Shown in pieces: positions 48,403 through 56,886 of a stretch of 64,000 bases of DNA; the first letter of the stretch is position 1; every line of letters starts with the position of its first letter. Location: positions 558,001 through 622,000 of the forward strand of contig NZ_JAHEAG010000003.1 in the NCBI RefSeq assembly GCF_018596315.1, in the 5' to 3' direction. The DNA is from Bradyrhizobium sp. SRL28 (GTDB lineage Bacteria > Pseudomonadota > Alphaproteobacteria > Rhizobiales > Xanthobacteraceae). The translations under genes and the position numbers were made by a program. Below the pieces are notes generated by a model. The model was given only the letters and a program-made list of their open reading frames with translations, did not search any database and had not been told where the DNA came from.

Positions 48403-48679
48403 AAACAAAATCCCTGACAATTGAAGGGGCTTGGGCGCAAATCGGCAGACCCACCAGATGTGCCTGATTCACGGGGATTTCAAGCATTTTGCGCCACCTA
48501 ATGCCAAACATTTTCGGCATTTCCGCAAGGTCTCGTCAATCATGCGTGCCAAGGTCTTGTCAATCATGCCGGGAGATCCAGGGCGGGTGACTTCTCCTTA
48601 ACCAGGCTTTTTAAGGCGAAACGGAAATCGCTCGGCTAAGGTCTCGCGTATCGACCGGGAACATAATCCCGGCGGGGAG
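48403..48679. other. Divergent intergenic region between pmbA and the DUF6101 gene
   Basis: This 277-base stretch contains a two-copy direct repeat at 48526-48569 and an A+T-rich patch before the DUF6101 gene. It should include both promoters, but no clear -35/-10 pair is visible. Confidence 0.4.
48526..48569. repeat. Two-copy direct repeat, 24-base period, upstream of pmbA
   Basis: CAAGGTCTCGTCAATCATGC at 48526 is repeated as CAAGGTCTTGTCAATCATGC at 48550, one mismatch in twenty bases. It is located between divergent promoters, so it could be a binding-site pair or a simple duplication. Confidence 0.7.
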
Positions 48680-49213
48680 ATGAGAGCCGTGAGGCGTCAA
48701 ACAGCAATAAGCGGGATCAATCCCGCCGGGTCGAGCCGTGTCATGCGGCTCGACCCTCTTTCTCTGCCGCTCAGCTTTCATGCGCACGACACCCGCGCAG
48801 ACGGCGGCGTGCGGAGGATAGAACTCCATCGCGAGCGTGTCGTGCTGCACCGTGCCGTCAAGGGCATGCGGATGGCTATCAACGTTCGCGTCAGCGACTT
48901 TCTCGGCGTCGCGCTGCGCGGTCTCGACGACGCGCAGACGCTGGTGCTGGTGCATCGCGATCCGTCCCTCAACATTCCGCTGTGCGTGAGCTCCGACCAC
49001 GAGGAGATCGCCTCCGCGTGGCAGATGTGGAGCGACATCTTCGCGCTACCGCTCCTGGCGGAAGATGACCACAGCGAACCGGCCGCCCGCCGCCGCCGCC
49101 ACAACGCCATCCGCGCCCGCCGCCCGAAATTTCTGGTGCGCCGCCGGGGCGGTAACCCGATCAATACCGACACCATCCATCGGGACGAACGCGAGATCAT
49201 CGCGCGGGATTAG
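48680..49213 (+). CDS. DUF6101-family conserved protein
   Basis: A 177-residue soluble protein which I recognise as DUF6101-like from Bradyrhizobium and relatives: RLDPLSLPLSFHAHDTRADG, then VVLHRAVKGMRMAINVRVSDFLGV, and PLCVSSDHEEIASAWQMWSDIF. The C-terminus is basic (ARRRRHNAIRARRPKFLVRRRGG). Function is unknown. The start ATG 48680 follows CGGGGAG closely; ATG 48743 is an alternative. It is divergent from pmbA and followed by palindromic repeats. Confidence 0.75.
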   Translation: MRAVRRQTAISGINPAGSSRVMRLDPLSLPLSFHAHDTRADGGVRRIELHRERVVLHRAVKGMRMAINVRVSDFLGVALRGLDDAQTLVLVHRDPSLNIPLCVSSDHEEIASAWQMWSDIFALPLLAEDDHSEPAARRRRHNAIRARRPKFLVRRRGGNPINTDTIHRDEREIIARD

Positions 49214-49218
49214 CTCGA

Positions 49219-49294
49219 CAATTGCGAGCGAAGCGAAGCAATCCATGCCTCCACGCGCGGCGCTATGGATTGCTTCGCTGCGCTCGCAATGACG
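49219..49294. repeat. Palindromic repeat, family B copy 2
   Basis: AATTGCGAGCGAAGCGAAGC mirrored by GCTTCGCTGCGCTCGCAATG, with CAATCCAT/ATGGATTG inside. It matches the element at 38381-38460 and lies directly downstream of the DUF6101 gene. Confidence 0.9.
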
Positions 49295-49320
49295 TGGAGG
49301 TAGCAACGTTACACTCGGCT

Positions 49321-49438
49321 GTCGTCCCCGCGCATGCGGGGATCCAGTACGCCGCGGCATATCGGTCCAATCATTGCTGTCTCTGGAATACTGGGTCACC
49401 CGCTCCAGTGCGCAATTGCGCACAAGGCGGGTGATGAC
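49321..49438. repeat. Palindromic repeat, family C copy 2
   Basis: GTCGTCCCCGCGCATGCGGG, GATCCAGTACGCCGCGG, then TCTCTGGAATACTGGGTCAC and GCGCAATTGCGCACAAGGCG ending GGGTGATGAC. The central modules match those of 35885-35989 and 60794-60955 in inverted order. Confidence 0.85.
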
Positions 49439-49440
49439 AA

Positions 49441-50010
49441 GTGAGCGCGTGTCAGCGTTCTCGCGACGCATCCCGCCCGAGGTTTGCCGGAAAACTTCCC
49501 GCCCTTTTTGTCAAGGGCGCAGGGAAGACCGGGTGCTTGCTGCACCCGCGGTCTCGCGTGCGATTTGCGCAAACAAAACTGCACACGAGCATACAGGGCA
49601 GCGGGAACACTCCGGCCTTCCCTGCGCAATGGCTTTACGGCTTACTTCGTGCTCTCCCCGGAGAACGGCTCTTTTGCCTCCGTCGCCCCCGAGAAGCTTC
49701 GCTTCTCCAGGACTTAGCGCCAGCACCGCGACGCCCGAACCACACGACTTCGCCGTACGCGTCAGGCGCGTACGTCTATCGCGCCCTCAGCGTCCACCGC
49801 ATCTCACCGCGCGTTCGTGACGTTCGCGAAGCGCCCCTCATCTGCCGTGAGACGGGCGAAGTTGTGCGACTGATTTGGGTGAGAACGAAAGCAGAATATT
49901 TTTGATTCCCGGGCTTGACACAATTTCGGAAAATCAGAAGTGATTTGCCCGTCGTGTTGATTTGTCGCGGTTACGCATCGCGATTGTGCTTGCGCGCAAA
50001 GCAAATCAGT
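49441..50010. repeat. Dispersed non-coding element carrying spurious conserved ORFs
   Basis: This stretch has open frames in several phases but no ribosome site or coherent product. Translations such as GFTAYFVLSPE, KLHTSIQGSGNT and ISPRVRDVREAPLICRE are strings I recognise from many short hypothetical proteins annotated in Bradyrhizobium and Rhodopseudomonas. This points to a repeated DNA element rather than genes. The part from about 49905 (TGACACAATTTCGGAAAATC) seems to continue it. Assignment rests on recognition and needs a genome self-comparison. Confidence 0.55.
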
Positions 50011-50284
50011 TCGCAGCAAGTAGCCCGCATGAGCGCAACGATATGCGGGAGTCGGGGGAATGACGAAGGCCCCGGATGTCACTACGCGCGTCCGGGCTGC
50101 GCTCATGTCCGCTTCACAGCTAAAGCGACCGAATTATTGCGCCGCCACGAAATGACGCGATGTGCCAGGAGCGGACGTTTTGGCTCGCCAGATCCAGCCC
50201 GCTTGAATCCTCTACTGAGTTCGCCCATACACCACTGGTTGTGTTCAAAATGAGCGCGCGTAAAATTGCTCAGGGGTCGTCGAG
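50011..50284. other. Gene-free stretch upstream of the small membrane protein
   Basis: No gene or conserved motif recognised. A short palindrome lies near 50074-50108, where GCCCCGGATGTCACTACGCG is followed by CGTCCGGGCTGCGCTCATG. Base composition drops towards the membrane-protein gene. Confidence 0.4.
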
Positions 50285-50692
50285 ATGCAGCCGGACGCCG
50301 TTATTCCGACGAACCTAATGTTCGTCATCGGCATACTATTCTTTTCCTTGATTCATGCGGCTGTAATCAAATTTTTCGAGCGAAAGCTGACCTTTGGGCA
50401 GGCCTACCTAATAATAGTGGTAACTACCATCGTCTCGGGCACGCTACTTGCAGTCTACACTTCTGCTAGGCCGCTGCTTGGCTTCTCCGAAACGTTAGAC
50501 TTATTAGCGAACTTAGCAGCCCTGGTGCTGATGGGCTTCATGATCACACGACTGGCGGCGAACTACGGGATCAAGAAAGAAGGGCGGTTTAGTCTTGGAA
50601 CGAAAGTGATGTTTACGATGCTCTTGATGGTCCTGATTTTCATGATCGCTTTGGCCGGCGTCATATTGCTCCTTGGAGGGAGCCTCTCGTAG
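50285..50692 (+). CDS. Small multi-pass membrane protein of unknown function, lower G+C
   Basis: A 135-residue protein with four hydrophobic segments: LMFVIGILFFSLIHAAVI, AYLIIVVTTIVSGTLLAVY, LLANLAALVLMGFMI and VMFTMLLMVLIFMIALAGVI. I do not recognise a family. Codon use differs from the neighbours: many A/T-ending codons (ATA, CTA, TTA) appear, which are rare elsewhere in the window, suggesting recent acquisition. It lies alone between repeats. No convincing ribosome site is seen before ATG 50285, so the start is uncertain. Confidence 0.65.
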   Translation: MQPDAVIPTNLMFVIGILFFSLIHAAVIKFFERKLTFGQAYLIIVVTTIVSGTLLAVYTSARPLLGFSETLDLLANLAALVLMGFMITRLAANYGIKKEGRFSLGTKVMFTMLLMVLIFMIALAGVILLLGGSLS

Positions 50693-50816
50693 TTGATCTG
50701 TTGCGAACGATGCACGCGACCCAAGTCCGCTTCGGGTCGTCATTCGCGACCGGGTCGAACCGGCAGCAAGTCCGGCCATGTCCGCTATGCCGCCGAAAGC
50801 GGAAGTAGGCAGAGCT

Positions 50817-50889
50817 GTAGCGTGCCCGCCCTCACAAGTGGAATGCTTGACGGTGGGCACGTCGCTGACGCGCCTTTGCCCACCCTACG
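50817..50889. repeat. Palindromic repeat, family D
   Basis: GTAGCGTGCCCGCC at the left, GACGGTGGGCACGTCGC in the middle and GCGCCTTTGCCCACCCTACG at the right form the same GTGGGCA-type hairpins as at 32493 and 38280. It ends four bases from the ubiA stop. Confidence 0.75.
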
Positions 50890-50892
50890 AAG

Positions 50893-51819
50893 TCAGCGCA
50901 TCACCGCGTCGGCCAGCAATCCCGCGAACAACAACAGTCCCGCGTCGCGGTTGGACTTGAAGACGCGCAGGCACAGCGCGGGATCGCTGATGTCCAATCG
51001 CCGGATCTGCCAGGCCAGATGCGCGGCGAAAGCCACGAGCCCGATCCACGCCGGCCAGCGCGCGCCGCCCAGCACCAGCGCCACGCCGATCAAGATCACT
51101 GCGAGCGAATACAACACCGCGAGCGCCCGGTGGGTGCGCGCGCCGAACAGGCGTGCGGTGGATTTGATGCCGATCAACGCGTCGTCCTCGGCGTCCTGAT
51201 GCGCGTAGATCGTGTCGTAGCCGATCACCCAGGCGATCGAGCCGGCATAGAGCGCGAGCGCGGTCAGATCGATCCGCCCCAGGATCACTGCGAAGCCCAT
51301 CAGCGCGCCCCATGAGAACGCCAGGCCCAGCACGACCTGCGGCCACCAGGTGATGCGCTTCATGAAAGGATAGACCGCGACGATGACCAGCGAGGCGATG
51401 CCGGTCAGAATCGCGAAACGGTTGAACTGCAGCAGCACCAGAAGTCCGATCAGCGCCTGCAGGACCAGGAAGGCGAACGCCTGCGTCACGCTGATCTGTC
51501 CGGCGGGCAACGGCCGCGACCGCGTCCGCTCGACCCGCGCGTCGAGATCGCGATCGGTGATGTCGTTCCAGGCGCACCCCGCCCCGCGCATGACAAAGGC
51601 GCCGATCAAGAACAGCACGATCACCAGCGGCAATTGCGAGACGTCGCGGGCAATGCCGGCGGCCAGCGCCGCCGACCACCAACACGGCATCAGCAACAGC
51701 CACGATCCGATCGGACGGTCGAAACGGGAGAGCCTCAGATAGGGCTGCGACCAGGATGGCGCGCGTGTATCGACCCAGTTGCCGGTGGCATCGGCAACGC
51801 GGGTGGTCGCGTCGCTCAT
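50893..51819 (-). CDS. ubiA: 4-hydroxybenzoate polyprenyltransferase UbiA
   Basis: UbiA attaches the polyprenyl chain to 4-hydroxybenzoate in ubiquinone synthesis, within the inner membrane. The 308-residue protein has about eight to nine hydrophobic segments and both Mg-pyrophosphate-binding aspartate motifs: NDITDRDLDARVERTRSRPL (NDxxDxxxD) and YDTIYAHQDAEDD. RFDRPIGSWLLLMPCWW is the typical N-terminal segment. It is followed on the opposite strand by rsmE, with an exported hypothetical protein between. Confidence 0.95.
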   Translation of the reverse strand: MSDATTRVADATGNWVDTRAPSWSQPYLRLSRFDRPIGSWLLLMPCWWSAALAAGIARDVSQLPLVIVLFLIGAFVMRGAGCAWNDITDRDLDARVERTRSRPLPAGQISVTQAFAFLVLQALIGLLVLLQFNRFAILTGIASLVIVAVYPFMKRITWWPQVVLGLAFSWGALMGFAVILGRIDLTALALYAGSIAWVIGYDTIYAHQDAEDDALIGIKSTARLFGARTHRALAVLYSLAVILIGVALVLGGARWPAWIGLVAFAAHLAWQIRRLDISDPALCLRVFKSNRDAGLLLFAGLLADAVMR

Positions 51820-51829
51820 CGGACTGGGA

Positions 51830-52486
51830 TCATCGGGCGAGAACGTTGCCGTTCAGCGTATCGAAGGTGCTGCCGCCCTTCTTGACGGCCTGCGCCTCGG
51901 GGAGCGCCGCCGAAGAGCCGAGCACCTCGCTCAGGCTCGGACCGGCCGGTCCTCGCGTAGCCGCCTGCTGCGCGACGGCACAGACCTGATTCTGCATCTT
52001 CTCGGTGTTCTTGTGGCCGTTCTTGAGCTGGTCGGCGATCTGCGGCGGAATTCCGCATTTGGCCGAGTTGGTCTCGACATATTTGATCATCTTCACTTCG
52101 GCCGCGCCGAAATTTTTGATCAACTTGCAGGCCTCATCCGGCGGCGCCTTGCGGTCGCTCGCGGCCTTGATCATCTTGCCGCGCCGCTCGGCTTCCTCGC
52201 GCAGGGGAACGAAACCCTTCATGCAGGCGTCTGCCCCACCGCTGGCCTGTGGCGGCGGCCCACTGAAGCCGCTGGAAACCGGGGCGGCACCCTGTGACGG
52301 GAACGCCGACGGAGCGCCGACCGAGGCCGACGGCGCAGCGCCATTCACCGGCGGAAACGGTGAAGCGTTCGCAGGTGCTGCGCTCTGGTTGGGCAATGGC
52401 GCCGGAAAGGCACCTTGCGCAAAGGCGTGGCCCGCGTGGAACGTCACGGCGGCAGCGGTCAGCGGCACAATCAGGCGGCGGATCAT
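51830..52486 (-). CDS. Exported protein of unknown function with conserved cysteines
   Basis: A 218-residue protein with a signal peptide (IVPLTAAAVTFHAGHAFAQG) and a Pro/Ala/Ser-rich linker. A C-terminal region contains four cysteines spaced like two pairs: ACMKGF, ACKLIKNFG, AKCGIPP and NQVCAVAQQ. KNFGAAEVKMIKYVETNSAKCGIP is the best conserved segment in relatives I recall, but I know no function. ATG 52486 follows GGAGAACA and puts the signal peptide first. It lies ten bases upstream of ubiA on the same strand, so they are likely co-transcribed. Confidence 0.72.
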   Translation of the reverse strand: MIRRLIVPLTAAAVTFHAGHAFAQGAFPAPLPNQSAAPANASPFPPVNGAAPSASVGAPSAFPSQGAAPVSSGFSGPPPQASGGADACMKGFVPLREEAERRGKMIKAASDRKAPPDEACKLIKNFGAAEVKMIKYVETNSAKCGIPPQIADQLKNGHKNTEKMQNQVCAVAQQAATRGPAGPSLSEVLGSSAALPEAQAVKKGGSTFDTLNGNVLAR

Positions 52487-52693
52487 CAAGAGTTGTTCTC
52501 CGGCGAGGTCAGGCAAAGCCCCAACGTGTCCCGAACGAAGCAGATTTGCGAAAAAGCTTTTTACGATTCCTGCCGCCGCTTAACAACCCGTGGATTGGGG
52601 CAGCAGCGCGGCGCAGCGACGCCCGGAAGCCAAAAATAGCCTCCGGATTCTAGCGCTTTAGGCTAAAAGCGCTCGGTAACGGAACCTTTACCG

Positions 52694-53446
52694 ATGCCTG
52701 ACCTCGATTTTCGCGCCCCTCGCCTGTTCGTCGATGCCCCCTTGGGTGAGGGTCAACGAATCGCGCTGGAGCGCAACCAGAGCAATTATCTGGGCAATGT
52801 GCTCAGGCTTTCCGCCGGCGAAAACATCCTGGTGTTCAACGGCCGCGACGGCGAGTGGCAGGCGCAGATCGAGGGCCGCAAACGGCCCGACGGCTTGAAC
52901 ATCGTCGCGCGCACGCGGCCGCAGGATCGCTTGCCCGACATCGCCTACATCTTTGCGCCGCTGAAACACGCCCGCCTCGACTACATGGTGCAGAAGGCGG
53001 TCGAGATGGGGGCCTCGGCGCTGCAGCCGGTGTTGACGCGGCACACCCAGGTTTCGCGCGTCAACGTTGAGCGGATGCGCGCCAATGTCATCGAGGCCGC
53101 CGAGCAGTGCGGCATCCTGAGCCTGGCTGAGGTTGCCGAGCCCGTTGCGCTCGACCGCTTTCTCGACAAGCGCGAAACCAGACGCCTGCTGGTGTTCTGC
53201 GACGAGGCGGTCGAGATCGGCAATCCCATCGAGGCGCTGGGACAGGGGTTAACCGCGACTGAGGGCATCGACGTCGTGATCGGCCCCGAGGGCGGATTTG
53301 CCGAGGAGGAACGGGCGCTCTTGCTGCGACAGCCCAGGACGTTGCGGCTATCCTTGGGCCCCCGCATCCTGCGCGCGGATACCGCTGGTGTCGCCGCGCT
53401 GGCGCTGGTGCAGGCGGCGCTCGGGGACTGGACCAGACCGGGCTAG
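52694..53446 (+). CDS. rsmE: 16S rRNA (uracil1498-N3)-methyltransferase RsmE
   Basis: RsmE methylates U1498 of 16S rRNA. The 250-residue SPOUT-class protein shows the N-terminal PUA-like part with HxxxVLR-like NYLGNVLRLSAGE, KHARLDYMVQKAVEMGASAL, and the knotted SAM site IGPEGGFAEEE with SLGPRILRADTAGVAAL. All are standard for the family. It is divergent from the ubiA pair. Confidence 0.95.
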   Translation: MPDLDFRAPRLFVDAPLGEGQRIALERNQSNYLGNVLRLSAGENILVFNGRDGEWQAQIEGRKRPDGLNIVARTRPQDRLPDIAYIFAPLKHARLDYMVQKAVEMGASALQPVLTRHTQVSRVNVERMRANVIEAAEQCGILSLAEVAEPVALDRFLDKRETRRLLVFCDEAVEIGNPIEALGQGLTATEGIDVVIGPEGGFAEEERALLLRQPRTLRLSLGPRILRADTAGVAALALVQAALGDWTRPG

Positions 53447-53611
53447 CCCCAACGCGCCTCCCGATAAGCCACCGCCCATTAATTCAGTTGGTCAATCCCT
53501 GTCGAAACGCCGCCCCGGCCATGCTAAGGCCTGCGCCAACGAGGCCCCGGAACCCCGGGGAAACCCCAAACGAACCCTGGAACCCGGTTTTTCCGGATAT
53601 TTGGACGTGAA

Positions 53612-54790
53612 ATGACCGCGACCGCTGCCGTCAGAGGTGCTGCCGGATCCGCCGCCTGGGCGGACGCCCTACTATTGTCGTTTGCACAAGGCGGCTACGT
53701 CCAGGCCCACCCCGGCATCCTGCAGCCGGCGGAACCGTTCCTCGACCTCTCCGGCGAGGACATTCGCAAGAGCCTTTACCTGACCACCGACGCCTCCGGC
53801 GACGAGCTGTGCCTGCGCCCCGACCTCACCATTCCTGTGGCGCGCGATTATCTCGCCTCGGCCAGCGCCGGAAAGCCCGCAGGCTTCAGCTATCTCGGGC
53901 CGGTGTTTCGCTATCGCGGCGGCCAGCCGAGCGAGTTCCTGCAGGCCGGCATCGAATCCTTTGGCCGGCAGGACCGCGCCGCGGCGGACGCCGAAATGCT
54001 GGCGCTGGCGCTGGAAGCAACCACAGCCTTCGGACTGAAGGACGTCGAAATCCGCACCGGCGACGTCGCCCTGTTCACGGCGCTGATCGATGCGCTTAAT
54101 CTCTATCCGGTGTGGCGGCGGCGGCTGATCAAGGATTTCAACCGCAAGGTCAGCCTCACCGCTGATATCGAGCGGCTGACGCTTGCGACCGCGCCCGGCC
54201 GCAACGAATATGAGGGCGTGCTGGCCGCACTTGCCGGCTCCGACCGCAAGGCGGCGCTGGCGCTGGTCACCGACCTGATGTCGATCGCCGGCACCACCAA
54301 TGTGGGCGGACGCACGGTGGCCGAAATCGCCGACCGCTTCCTCGAACAATCGACGCTGAAGGGCGGCGCACTGCCGCGCGACGCGCTCGCCGTCATCAAG
54401 CGCTTCCTCGCGATCGCGGGCGACCCCGATGAATCGGTGGCGCAACTGCGCGCGCTCGCCGCGGACGCCAATCTCGATTTGTCGGCGGCGATCGATCAGC
54501 TCGAAAGCCGCGTCGGCTTCATGGCCGCACGCGGCATCGACACCAAGCTCGTGCGGTTTTCGACCTCGTTCGGCCGCGGACTCGACTACTACACCGGCTT
54601 CGAGTTCGAGCTGCATGCCAAGGGAAACAGCATGGGTAACGGCGTCGAGCCGCTGGTGGCGGGCGGGCGTTATGATGGCCTGATGACGCAGCTCGGTTCG
54701 CCCATGCCGATCCCCGCGGTCGGATTCTCGGTCTGGATCGAGGCCCTGACGCAACTAGGCCGGCCTGCCTCGCAAGGGAGCGCCACATGA
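53612..54790 (+). CDS. hisZ: ATP phosphoribosyltransferase regulatory subunit HisZ
   Basis: HisZ is a histidyl-tRNA-synthetase paralogue that activates HisG and confers feedback control in the first step of histidine synthesis. The 392-residue protein has the HisRS-like parts [36 protein letters not shown] (motif 2) and [14 protein letters not shown]. It lacks a C-terminal anticodon domain, which distinguishes it from HisS. Its stop overlaps the hisG start (ATGA), so the two subunits are produced together. Confidence 0.93.
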   Translation: MTATAAVRGAAGSAAWADALLLSFAQGGYVQAHPGILQPAEPFLDLSGEDIRKSLYLTTDASGDELCLRPDLTIPVARDYLASASAGKPAGFSYLGPVFRYRGGQPSEFLQAGIESFGRQDRAAADAEMLALALEATTAFGLKDVEIRTGDVALFTALIDALNLYPVWRRRLIKDFNRKVSLTADIERLTLATAPGRNEYEGVLAALAGSDRKAALALVTDLMSIAGTTNVGGRTVAEIADRFLEQSTLKGGALPRDALAVIKRFLAIAGDPDESVAQLRALAADANLDLSAAIDQLESRVGFMAARGIDTKLVRFSTSFGRGLDYYTGFEFELHAKGNSMGNGVEPLVAGGRYDGLMTQLGSPMPIPAVGFSVWIEALTQLGRPASQGSAT

Positions 54791-55764
54791 CCGCCCCCTT
54801 CGTTCTCGCCGTTCCCTCCAAGGGCCGCCTGCAGGAAAATGCCGAGGCGTTTTTCACGCACGCAGGCCTGTCGTTGGCGAAACCGCGCGGCGCGCGCGAC
54901 TATCGCGGCACCATCACGGGCCTCGACAATGTCGAGATCGCCTATCTCTCGGCGAGCGAGATCGCTTCCCAGCTCGCGCGCGGCATGGTGCATCTCGGCG
55001 TTACCGGCGAGGATTTGTTGCGCGAAAGCATTGCGGAGGCGGACGAGCGCGTGCTGCTGATCGACAATCTCGGCTTCGGCAGCGCCAATGTCGTGGTCGC
55101 GGTGCCGCAGGCCTGGATCGACGTCCGCACCATGGCCGATCTCGACGACGTCACCACCGGTTTTCGTGCCCAGCATAACCGGCGGATGCGGGTCGCGACC
55201 AAATACATCAACCTGACGCGCAGCTTCTTCGCTTCCCATGGCGTGGTCGATTACCGCATCGTCGAGAGCGCCGGCGCCACCGAGGGCGCGCCGGCCGTCG
55301 GCACCGCCGAGATGATCGTCGACATCACAACGACGGGCGCCACGCTGGCCGCCAATGGGCTCAAGGTGCTGGACGACGGCGTGATCCTGCGCAGCCAGGC
55401 CAACCTCGTGGCGTCCCGCGATGCCGACTGGTCGACTGACGCCCGCGAGACCGCGCGCGTGATTCTGGATCACATCGCCGCGCGCGCCCGGGCCAGCAAA
55501 TATCGCGAGGTGCGAACGCGTTTCGCCGGCTGCAACGATGCGCTGCTGGCGGAGGCGCACAACCGTTTTGGCGTGGTGGCGCCGTTCGGCGGGCCGACCT
55601 CGTCGGGCATGCTCACGCTGCACTGCCCGCCGATGCACCTTTACGCCCTCGGCAGCTTCCTGCGAGAACACGGCGCCGACACGGTGTCGGTCGCCTCGCT
55701 CGACTATGTGCTCGACCGGGAAAACCCGTTGTTTGCCAGGCTCGAGGCGTTCTTGCGGCAATAA
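54787..55764 (+). CDS. hisG: ATP phosphoribosyltransferase catalytic subunit HisG
   Basis: HisG condenses ATP and PRPP, the first committed step of histidine synthesis. The 325-residue protein has [40 protein letters not shown], and the PRPP-loop region [31 protein letters not shown]. It works with HisZ, as adjacency shows. The length is greater than that of classic short HisG (about 200-230), a feature of the rhizobial type. No other his genes are in the window. Confidence 0.94.
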   Translation: MTAPFVLAVPSKGRLQENAEAFFTHAGLSLAKPRGARDYRGTITGLDNVEIAYLSASEIASQLARGMVHLGVTGEDLLRESIAEADERVLLIDNLGFGSANVVVAVPQAWIDVRTMADLDDVTTGFRAQHNRRMRVATKYINLTRSFFASHGVVDYRIVESAGATEGAPAVGTAEMIVDITTTGATLAANGLKVLDDGVILRSQANLVASRDADWSTDARETARVILDHIAARARASKYREVRTRFAGCNDALLAEAHNRFGVVAPFGGPTSSGMLTLHCPPMHLYALGSFLREHGADTVSVASLDYVLDRENPLFARLEAFLRQ

Positions 55765-55839
55765 GGCTGCCGTTTCGTTCATCGTTGCGACAGCTTCGCA
55801 CAGGTAACATATACGGTTGAATAATCTGGGACCTGATCG

Positions 55840-56886
55840 ATGATGCTCGGCTCTGACGTTTCTCGCCTGTCGACGACCACAGCCAGCGCCGCGGCGCAGG
55901 GGCTGTCGATTGTCGTGCCGTTGTACAACGAGGCGGCAGGGCTCGCTTTGCTGCACGAGCGGCTGGTCGGCCTCGCCCGCACACTGAAGGCCCGCTACGG
56001 CCTCGGATGCGAAGTGGTCTATGTCGACGACGGCAGCGCCGACAACACGCTGGCGATCGCGCGCACGCTCACCGCTGATGCGCTCGACATCCAGGTGGTG
56101 TCGCTGTCACGCAATTTCGGCAAGGAGGCCGCGCTGATGGCGGGGCTGGACCATGCGCGCCTTGGCGCTGTTCTGTTCATGGACGGCGACGGCCAGCATC
56201 CGCCGAGCCTGGTCGAAAAACTCGTCTCGCACTGGATCGAGGACGGCTACGACGTCGTCTATACGGCGAAGGCGCACCGCGACAATGAATCGCTCCTGCG
56301 CCGCCAGGCGGTGCACGGCTTCTACGCGCTGATCAATTGGGGCGCGCGGCAGAAAATCCCCGAGGACGCCGGCGATTTCCGCCTGCTGTCGCCGCGCGCG
56401 GCTACGGCGCTGCGCCAGCTTCCCGAGCGCAACCGCTTCTTCAAGGGCCTGTCGAACTGGATCGGTTTCCGCCAGATCCGCGTCGATTACGAGCCGGCGC
56501 CGCGCGCGCATGGCGTCACGACATTCAGCCCGGGCCGGCTGATCGGCCTGTCGATCGAGGGACTGACGTCGTTCTCGGTGGCGCCGCTGCGCTTTGCGAG
56601 TCTGCTCGGCGTGCTGCTGGCGATCAGCGCCTTCCTGTTCGGCCTGACCATTCTCTGGGAGGTCTGGACCACCGGCAAGCAGGTCCCCGGCTATCCCTCG
56701 CTGATGATCGGCATGATGACGATCGGCGGCGTGCAGCTCATCATGATCGGCATCGTCGGCGAATATATCGGCAAGATCCTCTCCGAGCTGAAGGCGCGTC
56801 CGATCTACTTCGTCGCCGAGCACTCCGAAAAGCGTGCCGATGGCGAGACGGCGGCGAGCGCCACCGAGCGGACCGCCGCCGAATGA
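55840..56886 (+). CDS. Polyprenyl-phosphate sugar transferase, family GT2 (ArnC/DPM1-like)
   Basis: A 348-residue GT2 glycosyltransferase: SIVVPLYNEAAGLALLHERL, VVYVDDGSADNTL, NFGKEAALMAGLDHA and the metal motif FMDGDGQHPPSLVE. Two C-terminal transmembrane helices (LASLLGVLLAISAFLFGL and MIGMMTIGGVQLIMIGIVGEYI) are as in ArnC, FlmF2 and dolichol-phosphate-mannose-type enzymes. These load a sugar from its nucleotide onto polyprenyl phosphate at the cytoplasmic face. The stop overlaps the start of a YdjC deacetylase gene, so the product sugar is probably an N-acetylated hexosamine that is then deacetylated (inference). Confidence 0.9.
   Translation: MMLGSDVSRLSTTTASAAAQGLSIVVPLYNEAAGLALLHERLVGLARTLKARYGLGCEVVYVDDGSADNTLAIARTLTADALDIQVVSLSRNFGKEAALMAGLDHARLGAVLFMDGDGQHPPSLVEKLVSHWIEDGYDVVYTAKAHRDNESLLRRQAVHGFYALINWGARQKIPEDAGDFRLLSPRAATALRQLPERNRFFKGLSNWIGFRQIRVDYEPAPRAHGVTTFSPGRLIGLSIEGLTSFSVAPLRFASLLGVLLAISAFLFGLTILWEVWTTGKQVPGYPSLMIGMMTIGGVQLIMIGIVGEYIGKILSELKARPIYFVAEHSEKRADGETAASATERTAAE

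Noticed and set aside
49396..49905. Several overlapping ORFs of 70-150 codons in the 49.4-49.9 kb stretch, considered as real genes
   Set aside because: No ribosome sites, many frames open at once, and the translations resemble recurrent spurious proteins of a dispersed DNA element.
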